From positions 7,728,741-7,792,740 of the forward strand of contig CM049318.1 of assembly GCA_026874595.1 (NCBI GenBank): DNA of 64,000 bases. Direction: 5' to 3'. This DNA is from Sipunculus nudus. Taxonomy: Eukaryota > Annelida > Sipuncula > Golfingiida > Sipunculidae. Made by a program: the position numbers and the translations under genes. Shown here one piece after another: positions 26,494 to 39,200 of the stretch. Below the pieces are notes generated by a model. That model had not been told where the DNA came from. It searched no databases and saw only the letters and a program-made list of their open reading frames with translations. Each line of letters opens with the position of its first letter. Position 1 is the first letter of the stretch.

Positions 26494-29400
26494 TTAAATT
26501 CTTTAAGTAATCGGCCCGAACATAATGCACTTTGTAAAAATTCAGAAAATATATTTTCTCCCTTAACTTGAGAATTGCTGAAGCTAGAAATTTTTTTTCA
26601 GGTATTTAACTATATTTAATCAAGATTCAATCGTATACCCAAAATGAGATCTGAATTTTTCAAATTTAATAAGTTATTAGCATAAATATAAAATTGGTAC
26701 CTTAAATTTTGCCAGGATTTGACCATGGCACATTTTTTTCCTGTAACTGCTGTGGATTTAATTTTCACAGCATGTTATCATTAACATTTCATCTGTTAAC
26801 ATCTGAAATTTGAAACCAGTTGATAAAAAACTGTTGATTTTATTCAAGTTTTCAAGCGCCATGTAAAGTATTGTGTAGATCAAGCAAGTGTTATGCAGTT
26901 TGCTAGAGCTCAGCTCCCCAGCTTCCCAAGCCAGCTCTCAGCTCCCAAAATTTGGCATACAGTTAGATGTCCCCAAACCCCCTACCATACCAAAAGTTTG
27001 GTCACTAAAACTTCATTCCTTCGAGATATTAAGAAAAAATTAGTTTTTAATTAAAAACCCATTGTAACACATCAAGACTGCCTAATATCACAACCACTGA
27101 TCTGACTTTCATCATATATAATATACATGTTCTTCTATTCATACTCTTTGCACATGCCAGAAATGATGTCAGTATTGTGAAATTGTTTTAAGTTATGGGC
27201 CTAAACATAATGCACTTTATAAAAAATCAAGAAATATATTTACTCCCTTAACATGGAAATGCTGAAGCTAGAGATTTTTTGACAGGGATACAACATTATT
27301 TAATCAAGATTCAATTATATATCAAAAATTAGTTCTGAATTTTCCATATTTTACAAGTTATTAGCATAAATATAAAATCGGTACCTTAAATTTTGCCTAA
27401 ATTTGACCATGGCATGTTTGTTTCCTGTAAGCACTGTTGATATAATTTTCATATCATGCAGAAATAAGGATTTCAGCTTGTTACTTTTGAAAGTTGAAAG
27501 AAATTGGCAAAAAAATGTAGCTTATATTATAGTTTTTATGAGACCATGTCAGACCCTAAGCTCTACACAGTCCCTCTTCAGTCACCTTTATGTCCTTTAG
27601 TTGACCTCTCAGGCCAATTATGCACGCTTGAGGCGGGGCATATACTAGTCAGCCAGGCAGCTTATGGCTTGCCTCAGTTGATTCAGGTGTCCAACCCAAC
27701 GCATCTATTAGTTGTTTAGACCAACAGCATAACAATAAACAATAAATAAATATTTTTTATAGGTCTGTAACAACAACTTTGAAAAAAATCAATAGAAAAA
27801 GAATTTGATAATTGATGAGTAACAGGGAATTATCTTGCAATTTACTGATGCTTTATGCATTTTGTATGAATGGATGAAAATGTATTCCAAATAACACCAT
27901 TGAGTCACCTATGGTATTTTTCTTTTCAGTTTTAAAAATGAAAAAAAAAATAATTAAACTGTATTGTTCTATACTATTAGGGATTATATGAAGGGAATTA
28001 ATGATAGACAAAGATGCAGTTGATAATATTATCTAAAATCTAAATTTCCAGGTCTTTTCCAAGTGTTTCAGCTTATTAATTTATATTTATTTCAAATTAA
28101 AAAAAATTAACTATGTTAACATTTTTAAATTTTACTCAGACAAGCACTGAATAAAGATGTAAATATGTTTCATTAATTACATTTAGACACTTGGCTGTAA
28201 CAGCTGGCACAAGACTATGTAAATAATCAAAATTTATATTACTGGTTCCTATATTTCAGTTAATAAAATTAAACTTGCCCATCTATAGGTTTCTCCTTGT
28301 AAAATTTATAGGGTGTTCTTATCCTTGGCTTTATATTTTTACACATGTAATGGTTTCATAGCTGAGATTACTTTAAATTTTTTTCTGATACATTTTTTTT
28401 TTAATAAAAAAATTTGAATATGATAAAAAATTAGATCTTAGACAAGTTCTCATTATGATTTCTGTAATGTTAATAATAGTCATAAGACTCTTGCTATGTC
28501 TAGTGTGTAGATTGATGTGACGGTAGTCCAAAGTGAATAATAATTTTTATGCCCTCGCCACAAAGTGGCCGGGGCATATAGTTTTACCCATGTCCGTCAT
28601 TCCGTCCTTCCGTCATTCCGAAATCAAACAGTTGTACGGACTATATTTCGCAATGCCTGCAGATATTGGCCTGATTTTTGGTGTGTGGGCAGATATAGAC
28701 CAGTTACAGATCGAGTTCGCGTTTCGTCCCGGTTGACCTACTTTTGACTGTTTTACGGCTCCTAAACTTAGAAAATTTCATGAAAAATAGAAATATTCAT
28801 GACAGATACACATGTACGGACTTTTTTTCGCAATGCCTGCAGATATTGGCCTGATTTTTGGTGTAAGAGCAGATATAGACCAGTTACAGATCGAGTTCTT
28901 GTTTCGTCCTGGTTGACCTACTTTTGACCGTTTTACGGCTCCTGAACATAGAAAATTTCATGAAAAATATGAAATTTCATGACAAATACACATGTACAGT
29001 CTTTTTTTCGCAGTGCCTGCAGATATTGGCCTGATTTTTGGTGTGTGGACAGATATAGACCAGTTACAGATTGAGTTCGCGTTTCGTCCCAGTTAACCTA
29101 CTTTTGACCGTTTTACAGCTCCTAAACTTAGAAATTTTCATGAAAAATAGAAATATTCATGACAGATACACATGTACGGACTTTTTTTTGCAATGCCTAC
29201 AGATATTGGCCTGATTTTAGGTGTGTGGGCAGATATAGACCAGTTACAGATCGAGTTTAAGTTTAATCCCGGTTGACCTATTTTTGACCGTTTTACGGCT
29301 CCTAAACTTAGAAAATTTCATGAAAAATATGAAATTTCATGACAAATACACATGTACGGACTTTTTTTTGCAGTGCCTGCTGATATTGGCCTGATTTTTG

Positions 29401-30777
29401 GTGTGTCGGCAGATATTGACCAGTTACAGATGGAGTTCGCATTTCATCCCGGTTGACCTACTTTTGACTGTTTTACGGCTCCTGAACATAGAAAATTTTA
29501 TGTAAAATATATATTTTCATGACAAATACACTTGTACAGACTTTTCTTCACAATACCTGCAGATATTGGCCTGATTTTTGGTGTGTGGGCAGATAATGAC
29601 CAGTTACAGATTGAGTTCACGTTTTGTCCCAGTTGACCTATTTTTGACCGTTTGACAGTGCTCTAACATAGAAAATTTCATAAAAAGGTGCACATTTATG
29701 GACTTTTTTTCGCAGTGCCTGCAGATACAGGCCTGATTTTTGGTGTGTAGGCAGATAATAACCAGTTACAGATCGAGTTCTTGTTTTGTCTCAGTTGACC
29801 TACTTTTGACCATTTGAATGCTCCTGAACATAATAAGTTTCCTGAAAAATATAAATTTTCATAACAAATGCATATGTACTGACTTTTTTTCCTCAATGCC
29901 TGCAGATACCACCCTGATTTTTTTTTTGTGTGGGCAGATAATGACAGTTACAGATCGAGTTTGCGTTTCATCCCGGTTGACCTACTTTTGATTTTTTACG
30001 GCTCCTAAACATAGAAAATTTCATGAAAGACAGAAATTTTTATGGAAAATGCACATGTATGGACTTTTTTTCACAATGCCTGCATATACTGGCATGATTT
30101 TTGGTGTGTTGCTTGATAATGACCCGTTACAGATCGAGTTTGCATTTTGCCCTTGTTGACCTACTTTTGACCATACCACACCTCCTGAACTTAAAAATTT
30201 TTCCAAATTTTACAAATGTTTCTAATTTGCCCAAGGCGGGGGCATTCGTGTCGTTCCAACACATCTAGTTTTTTAATATAAATAAAATTCATAAAACCAA
30301 GTACTTACGATCATTATTTAGATTTGTGATATTTGTTTATTCTTGATTCTCAAGAACTTTTGTTCAGCTGAAAATGTTATGATTGTAGTGATTATTGGGC
30401 CAAATAACTATAAATTCTTGTTACTCTTCAGTGTAGCTTATTATACAGGTTCATTCAGTACAGGCATGTAAGTAGAATCCTTTACCTCCGATAGTGCAGA
30501 TAACCCTTTGCTGCAATGTAGGTAAAGTTTTATGGCCAAGTCAAAACCTGCGTGATAATAGCACACCATTTCAAACTGTAAATAATATAAATACATCAGT
30601 CCTCTTCCCTGTCTCAAAGGGTATTATCAAAATCTTACATAACTTGAGTTAAACACTGTCAACTCATAATAGAGCTTATATTACCACACAAAACAAGCCT
30701 TTGCCTACCTCCCCTTCCAAATCATATTTTGTGATCATATATAACAGCTGAGCGCCGTGACCCATGGGTCCCTTATT
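26494..30777 (+). repeat. Family 1 element interrupted by a family 2 array
   Basis: Family 1 core sequence resumes at about 26500 (TAATCGGCCCGAACATAATG), in the middle of a core unit. It continues through a second unit and the 3' region (27480-28543), is interrupted by family 2, and resumes at 30269 (TTTTTTAATATAAATAAAAT) to the terminus at about 30760-30777. The uninterrupted counterpart is at about 34320-34400. Confidence 0.78.
28544..30268 (+). repeat. Family 2 element with nine core units of about 180 bp
   Basis: The 5' end TTTTTATGCCCTCGCCACAA pairs with GTGGCCGGGGCAT, followed by CCGTCATTCCGTCCTTCCGT. Core units start at about 28651, 28831, 29011, 29191, 29371, 29551, 29713, 29895 and 30075: five steps of 180, then 162, 182 and 180. 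The 3' end is GTGTCGTTCCAACACATCTAG at 30248-30268. Host sequence continues with T's. Confidence 0.9.
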
Positions 30778-30840
30778 TAACTTGGCTTACTGTAAGTCCC
30801 TGAGGGGTAGTTATCACTTATTCTTCTTCTTTTTGACTTA

Positions 30841-31085
30841 TGGTGGGGCGGTGGTGTAATGATTAAGGTGAGTATGAATTCTGGTCAGAATCCCACTCTG
30901 CCAAGACCCTTGGCAAGGTCCCAACCACAAGTGTGGCTCAGGATAAGCTCCCGCCTGATGAGCCAGTAAGGTTCAGGGGGTAAAAAGGCAACAGACTTTA
31001 CCTTACCTTTCACAAGACCAACTGTTAAGTGGGGTATATTACTATTACATGCCTGTTTAGGGCATATACATATAAATACGTAAGG
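30841..31085 (+). mobile_element. Possible SINE-like insertion
   Basis: The stretch starts TGGTGGGGCGGTGGTGTAAT and looks compositionally unlike its AT-rich surroundings. A promoter A-box reading is possible, but no good B box is seen and there is no second copy in the window. Listed only as a candidate. It lies between the family 1 terminus at 30777 and exon e. Confidence 0.3.
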
Positions 31086-31382
31086 TGTCATTCAGAAAAA
31101 TATATAAATTTAGCCTATATTTGAAATGGGTTAAAGGATCCACACATTCAACCTAGGTGTGGAAATCCTATTTTTTGTTTCAGTATTGAATACTTACTTA
31201 GGACTGTTATAACCACTGCTACCCATTTCTTCAAATTTGGCATCCTAACACTTCTACCCATGATCCACCTGCACAGGTCACCTGATTTGTTTTAATTACC
31301 AAGTACATAAATATTACCAAGTACAACAAAAATATTATCTGTCAAAAAAGGTTGGTTAAGTTTAACTTGTTAATCATAACAG

Positions 31383-31550
31383 CTTGAAGATCTCTACCAG
31401 CAGCTCCTGGAGAAGGACAGCATTATCTCTGAACTGACAACCAAGCTAGAAGCTGTCACAGAGAACCGCAGCACCCTGCAGGCTGAGTACACCAAACAGG
31501 CTGAACAGATGGCTGCACAGATTAAAGCCTTGCAAGCCCAAGTCCAAGAA
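31383..31550 (+). CDS. AKAP9/pericentrin-like, exon e (coiled coil)
   Basis: This 168-bp exon encodes 56 residues from LEDLYQQLLEKDSIISEL to KALQAQVQE, typical parallel coiled-coil sequence. The acceptor is CATAACAG ending at 31382, with a weak pyrimidine tract, and the donor is GAA|GTAAGT at 31551, nearly ideal. Both ends are phase 0. The core EKDSIISELTTKLEA resembles the early AKAP9 segment that reads KQRDGIITQLTANL in the vertebrate protein as I remember it. It follows a 14-kb repeat-filled intron and precedes a 4.7-kb one. Confidence 0.88.
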
Positions 31551-31751
31551 GTAAGTCATGGCTTCTTACTGTTAAGGCAACTTCCAGCCAGGTCACACAT
31601 ATACTAAAATTACTCACCTCTTTGCTGATAGAATCTCTCCACCACATGACTGACAATTCCTTACTCCTGGTTTGGTGATATTCATTGGTTTCTGTAGGAG
31701 TAGATAAATTTAATATTTTGCACTTGCTGTTTCAAACACATTTTCCTGACC

Positions 31752-33069
31752 TTTTTTATGCCCCTGTAACAAAGTGGCTGGGGCATATAGTTTTACCAAT
31801 GTCCGTCATTCCCTCCTTTCGTCATTCCGAAATCAAACAGTTGTACAGACTTTTTTTCGCAATGCCTGCAGATATTGGCCTGCTTTTTGGTGTGTGGACA
31901 GATAATGACCAGTTACAGATCGAGTTCGCGTTTCGTCCCGGTTGACCTACTTTTGACCGTTTTACGGCTCCTAAACTTAGAAAAATTCATGAAAAATAGA
32001 AATTTTCATGACAAATACACATGTACAGTTGTTTTTAGCCCTCAGCTCATAGGCTGATGGGCTATTGTCGTCACCCAAGGTGTCCGTTTGTCCATCTGCC
32101 TGTCCGGTGTATGTCCGTTCGTCCGTTCCGTGTCTGTTAACTTTTACCTTGTGAGCGGGATATCTCTAAAAGGATTCACCGTTGGAATTTTATTTCATCA
32201 GTGAAGATGTATATCGATAAAATCTCGGTCAAGTTCGAAGATGGGTGACCTTGACCCATTTTTCTACATTTTAGAGCTGATTATTGAAAAACACTCAGAA
32301 GTTTATATCTCAGGAACCATTGTGTGGATTTTCACAAAACTTACTATGATCATTGGGACTGATGGTCTGTATGTGCTGCACAATTTTGGTGGCGCCACCT
32401 GCAATTATTGATTTTTTAATGAAATTTTATCTGATTTTTCAATTTTGGCCTTTTGTGCAGGATATCTCCTAAGGTATTCAACACAGGAACTTCATTTCTT
32501 CAGTGTTATTGCATTATATTTACAAAATCTTGGTCAAGTTCAAGATGGGTGTTCTTGACCTACTTTTCAAGCTCACAGAGCTTAGTATAGAAAAAAACTT
32601 AGGAGCTTATTTCTCAGGAAGCATTTGGTGGATTGTTATGAAACATGGTATATACCTCTCCAATTTAAATTTATAAATGATTATCAACTTTTGCTAATAT
32701 TCTAGTTTCACAATGCAATGCTTACAGATACTGGCCTAATGTTTGGTCTGTGGGCACATAATGACCACTTACAGATCGAGTTCGCGTTTCGTCCCAGTTA
32801 ACCTATTTTTCACCATATGACAAATCCTGAACATAGAAAATTTCATGAAAGACAGAAATTTTCATGAAAAATGCACATATATGGACTTTTTTTCACAATG
32901 CCTGCAGATACTGGCCTGATTTTTGGTGTGTTGCTTGATAATGACCCTTTACAGATCAAGTTTGCATTTTGCCCTTGTTGACCTACTTTTAACCATACAA
33001 CACTTCCTGAACTTAAAAAATTTTACAAAATTTAACAAATGTTTCTAATTTGCCCCAGGCGGGGGCATT
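31752..33069 (+). repeat. Family 2 element with nested family 4, 3' end lost
   Basis: It begins TTTTTATGCCCCTGTAACAA at about 31753. It is interrupted at 32032-32705 by family 4 and resumes with CAATGCAATGCTTACAGATA. It stops in GCGGGGGCATT at 33069, before the usual terminal hairpin, where family 1 core sequence (GAAACCAGTTGATCAAAAAC) begins abruptly. Confidence 0.85.
32032..32705 (+). repeat. Family 4 element nested in family 2
   Basis: The 5' end is TTTTTAGCCCTCAGCTCATA, a hairpin with GGCTGATGGGCT, followed by GTCCGTTTGTCC and CCGTTCGTCCGTTCCGT. The core includes GATATCTCTAAAAGGATTCA and GGTGGCGCCACC. The 3' end is TAATATTCTAG at 32695-32705, then host T's. Non-coding. Confidence 0.85.
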
Positions 33070-35600
33070 GAAACCAGTTGATCAAAAACTGAAGATTTTA
33101 TTCAAGTTTTCAAGCACCATGTAACATATTGTTTACATCAAGCTAGTGTCATGCAGTTTGCAAGTGCTCAGCTCCCCAGCTTCAGCTCTCAGTTCCTAAA
33201 ATTTGGCATACAATTAGATGTCTCAAAAATCCCCTACCATGCCAAGAATTTGGTCACTAGGACTTAATACCTTCGAGATATTAATGAAAAACTTCATTTT
33301 TCCATTAAAAACCGATTGTTACACTTCAAGACTGCCTTATATCAAAACCACTTATCTGACTTTAATCATATATAATATACATATTTTTCTATACATTCTC
33401 TAAGCACATGCCAGAAATGATGTCAGTATTGCGTAATTGTTTTAAGTTATGGGCCCAAACATAATGCACTTTTTAAAAAATCAAGAAATATATTTACTCC
33501 CTTAACAAGAGGATTGCTGAAGCTAATGATTTTTTTGTCAGGGATGTAACATTATTTAATCAAGTACAATTGAATACCCAAAATTAGTTCTGAATTTTTC
33601 AAATTTTATAAGTAAAAGTATAAATATAAAATTAGTACCTTAAATTTTGCCTAACTTTGACCATGGCATGTTTGTTTCCTGTGAGCACTGTTGATATAAT
33701 TTTCATATCATGCACACAAAGATTTCAGCTTTTTAGTTTAAAAAGCTGAAAGAAATTGGCCAAAAATTGTAGCTTTTATTAATGTTTTTATTAGACCATG
33801 TCAGACCTTGACTCTCTGTAGCACCTCTTGAGTCACCTGTATGTTGACCTTGTTGAACTTTCAGCAAATTATGCATGCTTGAGGCAAGGAATAAACTGGG
33901 GCGTCCAGGCAGCTTATTATATAATGGCCAGCCACAGTTGATCCAGGTGTCCAACCCAACTCATCTAGTAGTTTTAACCAACAACATAACAATAAACAAT
34001 AAATTAATAAATTTTTATTGGTTTTTAATAAAAAATTAAAGAAAAATAGAAAAGGAATTTGTTAGTTGATAATAACAGGAAATTAACTTGCAGTTACCGA
34101 TGATATAAGAATCTTGCATCAATGGATAGAATGTCACGTATTCCAAATAACACCATGCAGTCACCTATGGTATTTTTCAGTTCAATTTTAATGATAAAAA
34201 AGTAAATCATATTATTTATTACTAATCATTAGGAATCATATGAAGGAAATCAATGATAGACAAAGATGCAGTTGATAATATTAACCTAGATTCCTACTGT
34301 GTCTAGTGTGTACATTGATGTGAAGTTAGTCCAAAATGAATATATTACATTTTTTTTAATATAAATAAAAGCCATAAAACCGGGTACTTATTATCATTAT
34401 TTAAATGTGTGAATTTTATATATTCTGGATTCTCAACATCATTGTTTGGTGAAAACTGAATAAATACCAGACATGGTGCGAATACTTTGCAATTGTATTT
34501 AAACACGAATATGAATATGTAATCCATTATAAAATTTCTTTCATAAGAATGGGAATTCAGGTAAAAATGAAAGTATATGAATACCAGTGCAAATACTTTC
34601 AAAATGTATTAATGAATGCATTCATGAATATATTCTTTAATATTATTTTAATAATCATTTCAGTTATAATTTATTTGAAAAATTCATACTATTCTCTTAT
34701 TATTTTTAATAAAAATTATATTTGGGACAGTATTTGTATTTTTTTCAATAAATAGTTAAACTCTTATATTATATGTTCTGCTTATAAGTTATATGGCCAA
34801 GTCAAAATCTGTGTGCCAATCGCACTCCATTTGTTAATAAAATAAATGAAATTAATCCTCTTTCCTGTCTCCAAAGGTACTATCAGAATCATACATAAGC
34901 TAAACAACACCAACTCATAATACAGCTTATTTTTATTACCACATAAAACCAGCATGTGCCTCATTTCTAAATCATATTTTTTTATCATATATAACAGCTG
35001 AGCACCGTGACCCATAGGTCCCTTGTTCAGTTCAATTTTAATGATAAAAGAGTAAATCATATTATTCATTACTAATCATTAGGGATCATATGAAGGAAAT
35101 TAATGATAGACAAAGATGCAGTTGATAATATTAATCTAGATTTCTACTGTGTCTAGTGTGTACATTGATGTGAAATTAGTCCAAAATGATTATATTACAT
35201 TTATTTTTATTTAATATAAATAAAAGCCACAAAACCAGATACTTATGATCATTATTTAAATGTGGGAATTTGGTATATTCTGGATTCTCAACATCATTGT
35301 TTGATGAAAACTGAATAAATACCAGACATGGTGCGAATACTTTGCAATTGTATTTAAATACGAATATGAATATGTACTCCATTATAAAATTTTTTGCATA
35401 AAGAATGGGAATTCAGGTAAAAATCAATCCTCTTCCCTGTCTCCAAAGGTACTATCAAAATCATACATAAGCTAAACAACTACAACTCATAATACAGCTT
35501 ATATTTATTACCACACAAAACCAGCATGTGCCTCATTTTAAATTCATATTTTTTTATCATATATAACAGCTGAGCACTGTGACCCATAGGTCCCTTGTTT
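33070..35600 (+). repeat. Family 1 3' portion, with its end partly duplicated
   Basis: One core unit and the complete 3' region run to the terminus GACCCATAGGTCCCTTG at about 35008-35024. Then CAGTTCAATTTTAATGATAA starts again and a shortened copy runs to a second terminus ending at 35600. The second copy lacks the part equivalent to about 34570-34840. It closely parallels 22620-23870. Confidence 0.8.
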
Positions 35601-36209
35601 TTCCGTATAAATGTGTTTATCCTAGTCATGGCATGCTATTCTTTGCATAGATATGAAGTTAGAATTTAATATGCGCTGGTAGGAAAAAAAGAAGTATATG
35701 GCATGGTCTCCTATGACTTGATTATTGAAAGATTTACTTTCCACTTGAAGCAAATTTAAATAAATATTGTACAGAGGAATTAATAGCCTTGAGGCATCTC
35801 TGACCACCATGTATGGACTGAGATCATAATAAACAGTATGCATAAGTTAAGAATTGCTAAATTATATGCCATGTGTATTCTAATTAACATAAACATGAAA
35901 TCAGTCAACTTTGTAAATTAAGGTTGGTAGCTTTTTATGAATGTGATTCTAATCAGTAAATTGATCTTGTCCAAAAGAACATTAAGAACCATGTTACTCA
36001 TTGTGTCATTTTAAACAGTCAAATCAGTTCTGTTTTACCTCATTGAACAAAAACAACCCATGTCTATAGTTTATGGTTCTAGTGTCATCTTCAGGTCACC
36101 ATATAAACATTCAGGATGCAGTCTTATTTTAGATTAAGAATAATCATGCATATTTCAGAATATCAGAATGTTGAAAATCATTCATTGACTTTGTTTTTCT
36201 TATTTCCAG
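35601..36209. other. Intron before the giant exon
   Basis: No repeat or gene is recognised except the T-rich acceptor region leading to 36209. Confidence 0.6.
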
Positions 36210-39200
36210 GCTGGAGCCTTATTGAAGAGCCAGGCTGGAGGTCATGACCTGTCCACTAGGGCATTAATGGAAGCTCAGAGTGAAATATTAGCCTTACGTG
36301 AACTTCTGCTGCAAAGAGAAAATGAAATCAACACATTGCAGAGAGTTTCAAGGGTTAGTGCCAGTGAAAAACAGGAGCTAAGTGTTCAACTGGACAAACT
36401 CAAACAGGAACTGTCTGCATACAGAGTGCAGAATTCAAACCTGCAGCAGCAGATACTGAGTGCCTCGTTGCAGCCACAGCAACAGTATGAACTGTCCCAA
36501 GTTGAAAACAACCTTAGGGAAGCCATTGAAGAGAAGTATATGCTCATGAAAGATATTCAGGAACTAAAGGATAAATGTGTTCATCTTGAAAGTGCTCAAT
36601 CAGAATGTGAAGAGTTCAGGACAGCAAATCAGGAGTTGCAATCCAAGATAGCAGAAATGGTGAATCAAAGAGAAACATCAGACCATGAAGTGAAGAACCT
36701 TCAAAATAAAATCAAAGAACTAGTTGAAAGTAATAGCAGACAAGAGCAGGCACTGTCTGCCTATTACAGCAGTAAAGCTGAAGCTGAGCTCAGTGAAGTA
36801 AACTCAGAGTTGGCTGGTGCCAAGGAAGAAATCCGCAGGTTGACAGAACAGCTCAGAGACAGCCAAGCACAGTTTGGGCAGCTTCAGGTAAAGGCTGATT
36901 TGATAAGTGAGATGATCAAAACACAGCCTGATCAAGGCTTTAATGAAGGTATGGTGAAAAATATGATACAGGAACTAGAACACAAATTCTCAGAGGAAAT
37001 AAGTGTCCTTAAAGACAGTAACAAAAAGCATGTGGAACAGATGCAGGAGCAGCATTTCAGACAAAAAGTAGACTTGCAAGAAAAATATGCTATGCAATTA
37101 GCCAAAGAAAAAGAGATGTTCACTGAACGCATGACAGCTTTGCAAGAACGCATAAAAGACTTTGAGCTTCAAGGCTTGGAAGCTGACAGTAAACTTGCAG
37201 AGCTGAATACTTCTAGTCAAGAAGGGAATGCTGCAGTAATTAAGAAAGTGGAACAGCTTGTAGCAGAAAAGGAATCCCTGTTGCAGGACCTTGCTAATGT
37301 AAGTCATACACATGAGGTAGCTGTCCAACAGCTGAAGGAAATGGCATCAGAACTGACAAAGACCAAACAGGAGAAAGACATGGTAAACAGCCAGCTGAAA
37401 GAGTTACAGGGTCAATACAATGACATTGTTGCTAGTTTGAATAAGCAAAAGGAACTTAGTGATAGATTGATGGTTGAGCAAGATAATGCAACACAGGAAA
37501 AACTTAACCAGCAAGCTGAACATGCAGAATTAAAGAAACAAATTTTTGTTCTTGAATCTCAGTTAAATGAATCCAAAGGAGAAAATGAGAAACTAAACCA
37601 AGAACTACAAATATCTCAAAGTGATTTAGGTGAAGTTCAAGAAAAACTAGACAAGAGTATAGCAGACATAACTGAAGCTCAGGCAAGCAAAGAGGTCATC
37701 CAAGCTGAGTTAAAAGATGCTCTTGCCAGTGTGGAAGGTTATAAGAAAGAAATTGAAATGTATATTTCAAAGATGAAAGAACATAATGCTGAAAGGGAAG
37801 AACTTAGAAAGCAACTCCATGATGCAGTTGAAATTAAAAAGCAAGTGGAGGAAGAAATGACGAAATTAAATAGCAGGATAAATGATCTGGAAGATCAAAA
37901 ACAAACAGTTTCTGGTAAACTGGAAAAACTGCAGTCCCAAGAGGAAAGATCTACTGCTGAGCTCAGCGAAAGCAAGAATGATCTTGCCAAAGCTACTGAA
38001 TTAATAGAGCAACTTAAACAACAAATACAGGAGCAAGCAGAAGAAAAGGCTGTTCTTGAGAAGAAAGTTACAGCAGAGATTGAAAACATGAACAAGTCAT
38101 ATCAGGCAGACCATAAAACTATATTGGAAGAAGCAGAAAAGAAACTGCAAAAGGAAGTTGAAAAATTCAAAGAACATGTAAAACAACATACAGAGGAACT
38201 TGCAGAGAAGGATAAAACTATTGAATTACAGGCCTCAAAGTATGAATCTCTACTCGCAGACAAGGAAAAATTACTGGAGGAGAGAGACGCCAGGTTGAAT
38301 GAGCATGTGTTGAGAATACAAACAATGGAAGCAAATAACAACTGTGAACTGGCTGAGAGAGATAAAATGTTTAAAAATGAGGTAAACAGTTTAGAATTAA
38401 GATTAGCAGAACAACAGGATTTATTGAAAGAGAGGGACAAAACGCTGCAAGAAAAAGACATGAAATTGAATGAGCTGTTTGGAAAACGTGAAACAGAAAC
38501 TAATGAGAAAGATTCAAAAATTGTTGAATTAGAAGAGACATTGTCTGGTTTAACAACACAGATAAAGCAAAAGGACTCATCACTTGAAGAAAAAATACGT
38601 CAGGTAGAGAATCTGGAAGAGAAACATTCCAGAGAAAGCACAGAAAGAGATGCTAAAATTATAGAACTTGAAAGGACTATATCCCATTTAAATGAACAAT
38701 TGGAAGAAAAGGGATCAACTGTTCAAGAAACAGTACTCAGTATAGAAAGCCTAAAAGCAAAATATACCAGTGAAATAACAGAAAAAGAGACAAATGTGAC
38801 TGAACTTGAAAACAAACTGTCTGACTTAAACTTGCAGTTGCAGCAGAAAGACTCCAGTCTTGATGAAACAAACCAAAAGATGGAGATTTTTGAAGAGAAA
38901 TTTGCCAGAGAATTGTCTGAGAAGGAATCAAAATGCACTGTACTTGAAAAAAAAGTGTCCGAGTTAATATTACAGATACAACAAAAGGATATTCAAGTGT
39001 CAGAAACATTAAGTAGGTTAAAGACTCTTGAAGAGAATTATACAAAGGAGTTAGCTGAGAAAGACAGAATCTTGGAAACAAAAGTATCTGACATAGAGGC
39101 CTTGGTAACTGACAGAGGGAAGCTTTTAGAAGATATAGGTGGTTTAGCAAAAGAGCATGCAGACAAACTAGCATCATTAGAAGTAACATTTAACAAACAG

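Noticed and set aside
17577-30777. CRISPR-like or centromeric satellite array
   Set aside because: Units are about 650 bp, diverged and bounded by element ends within an intron of an animal gene; no short direct repeats with unique spacers.
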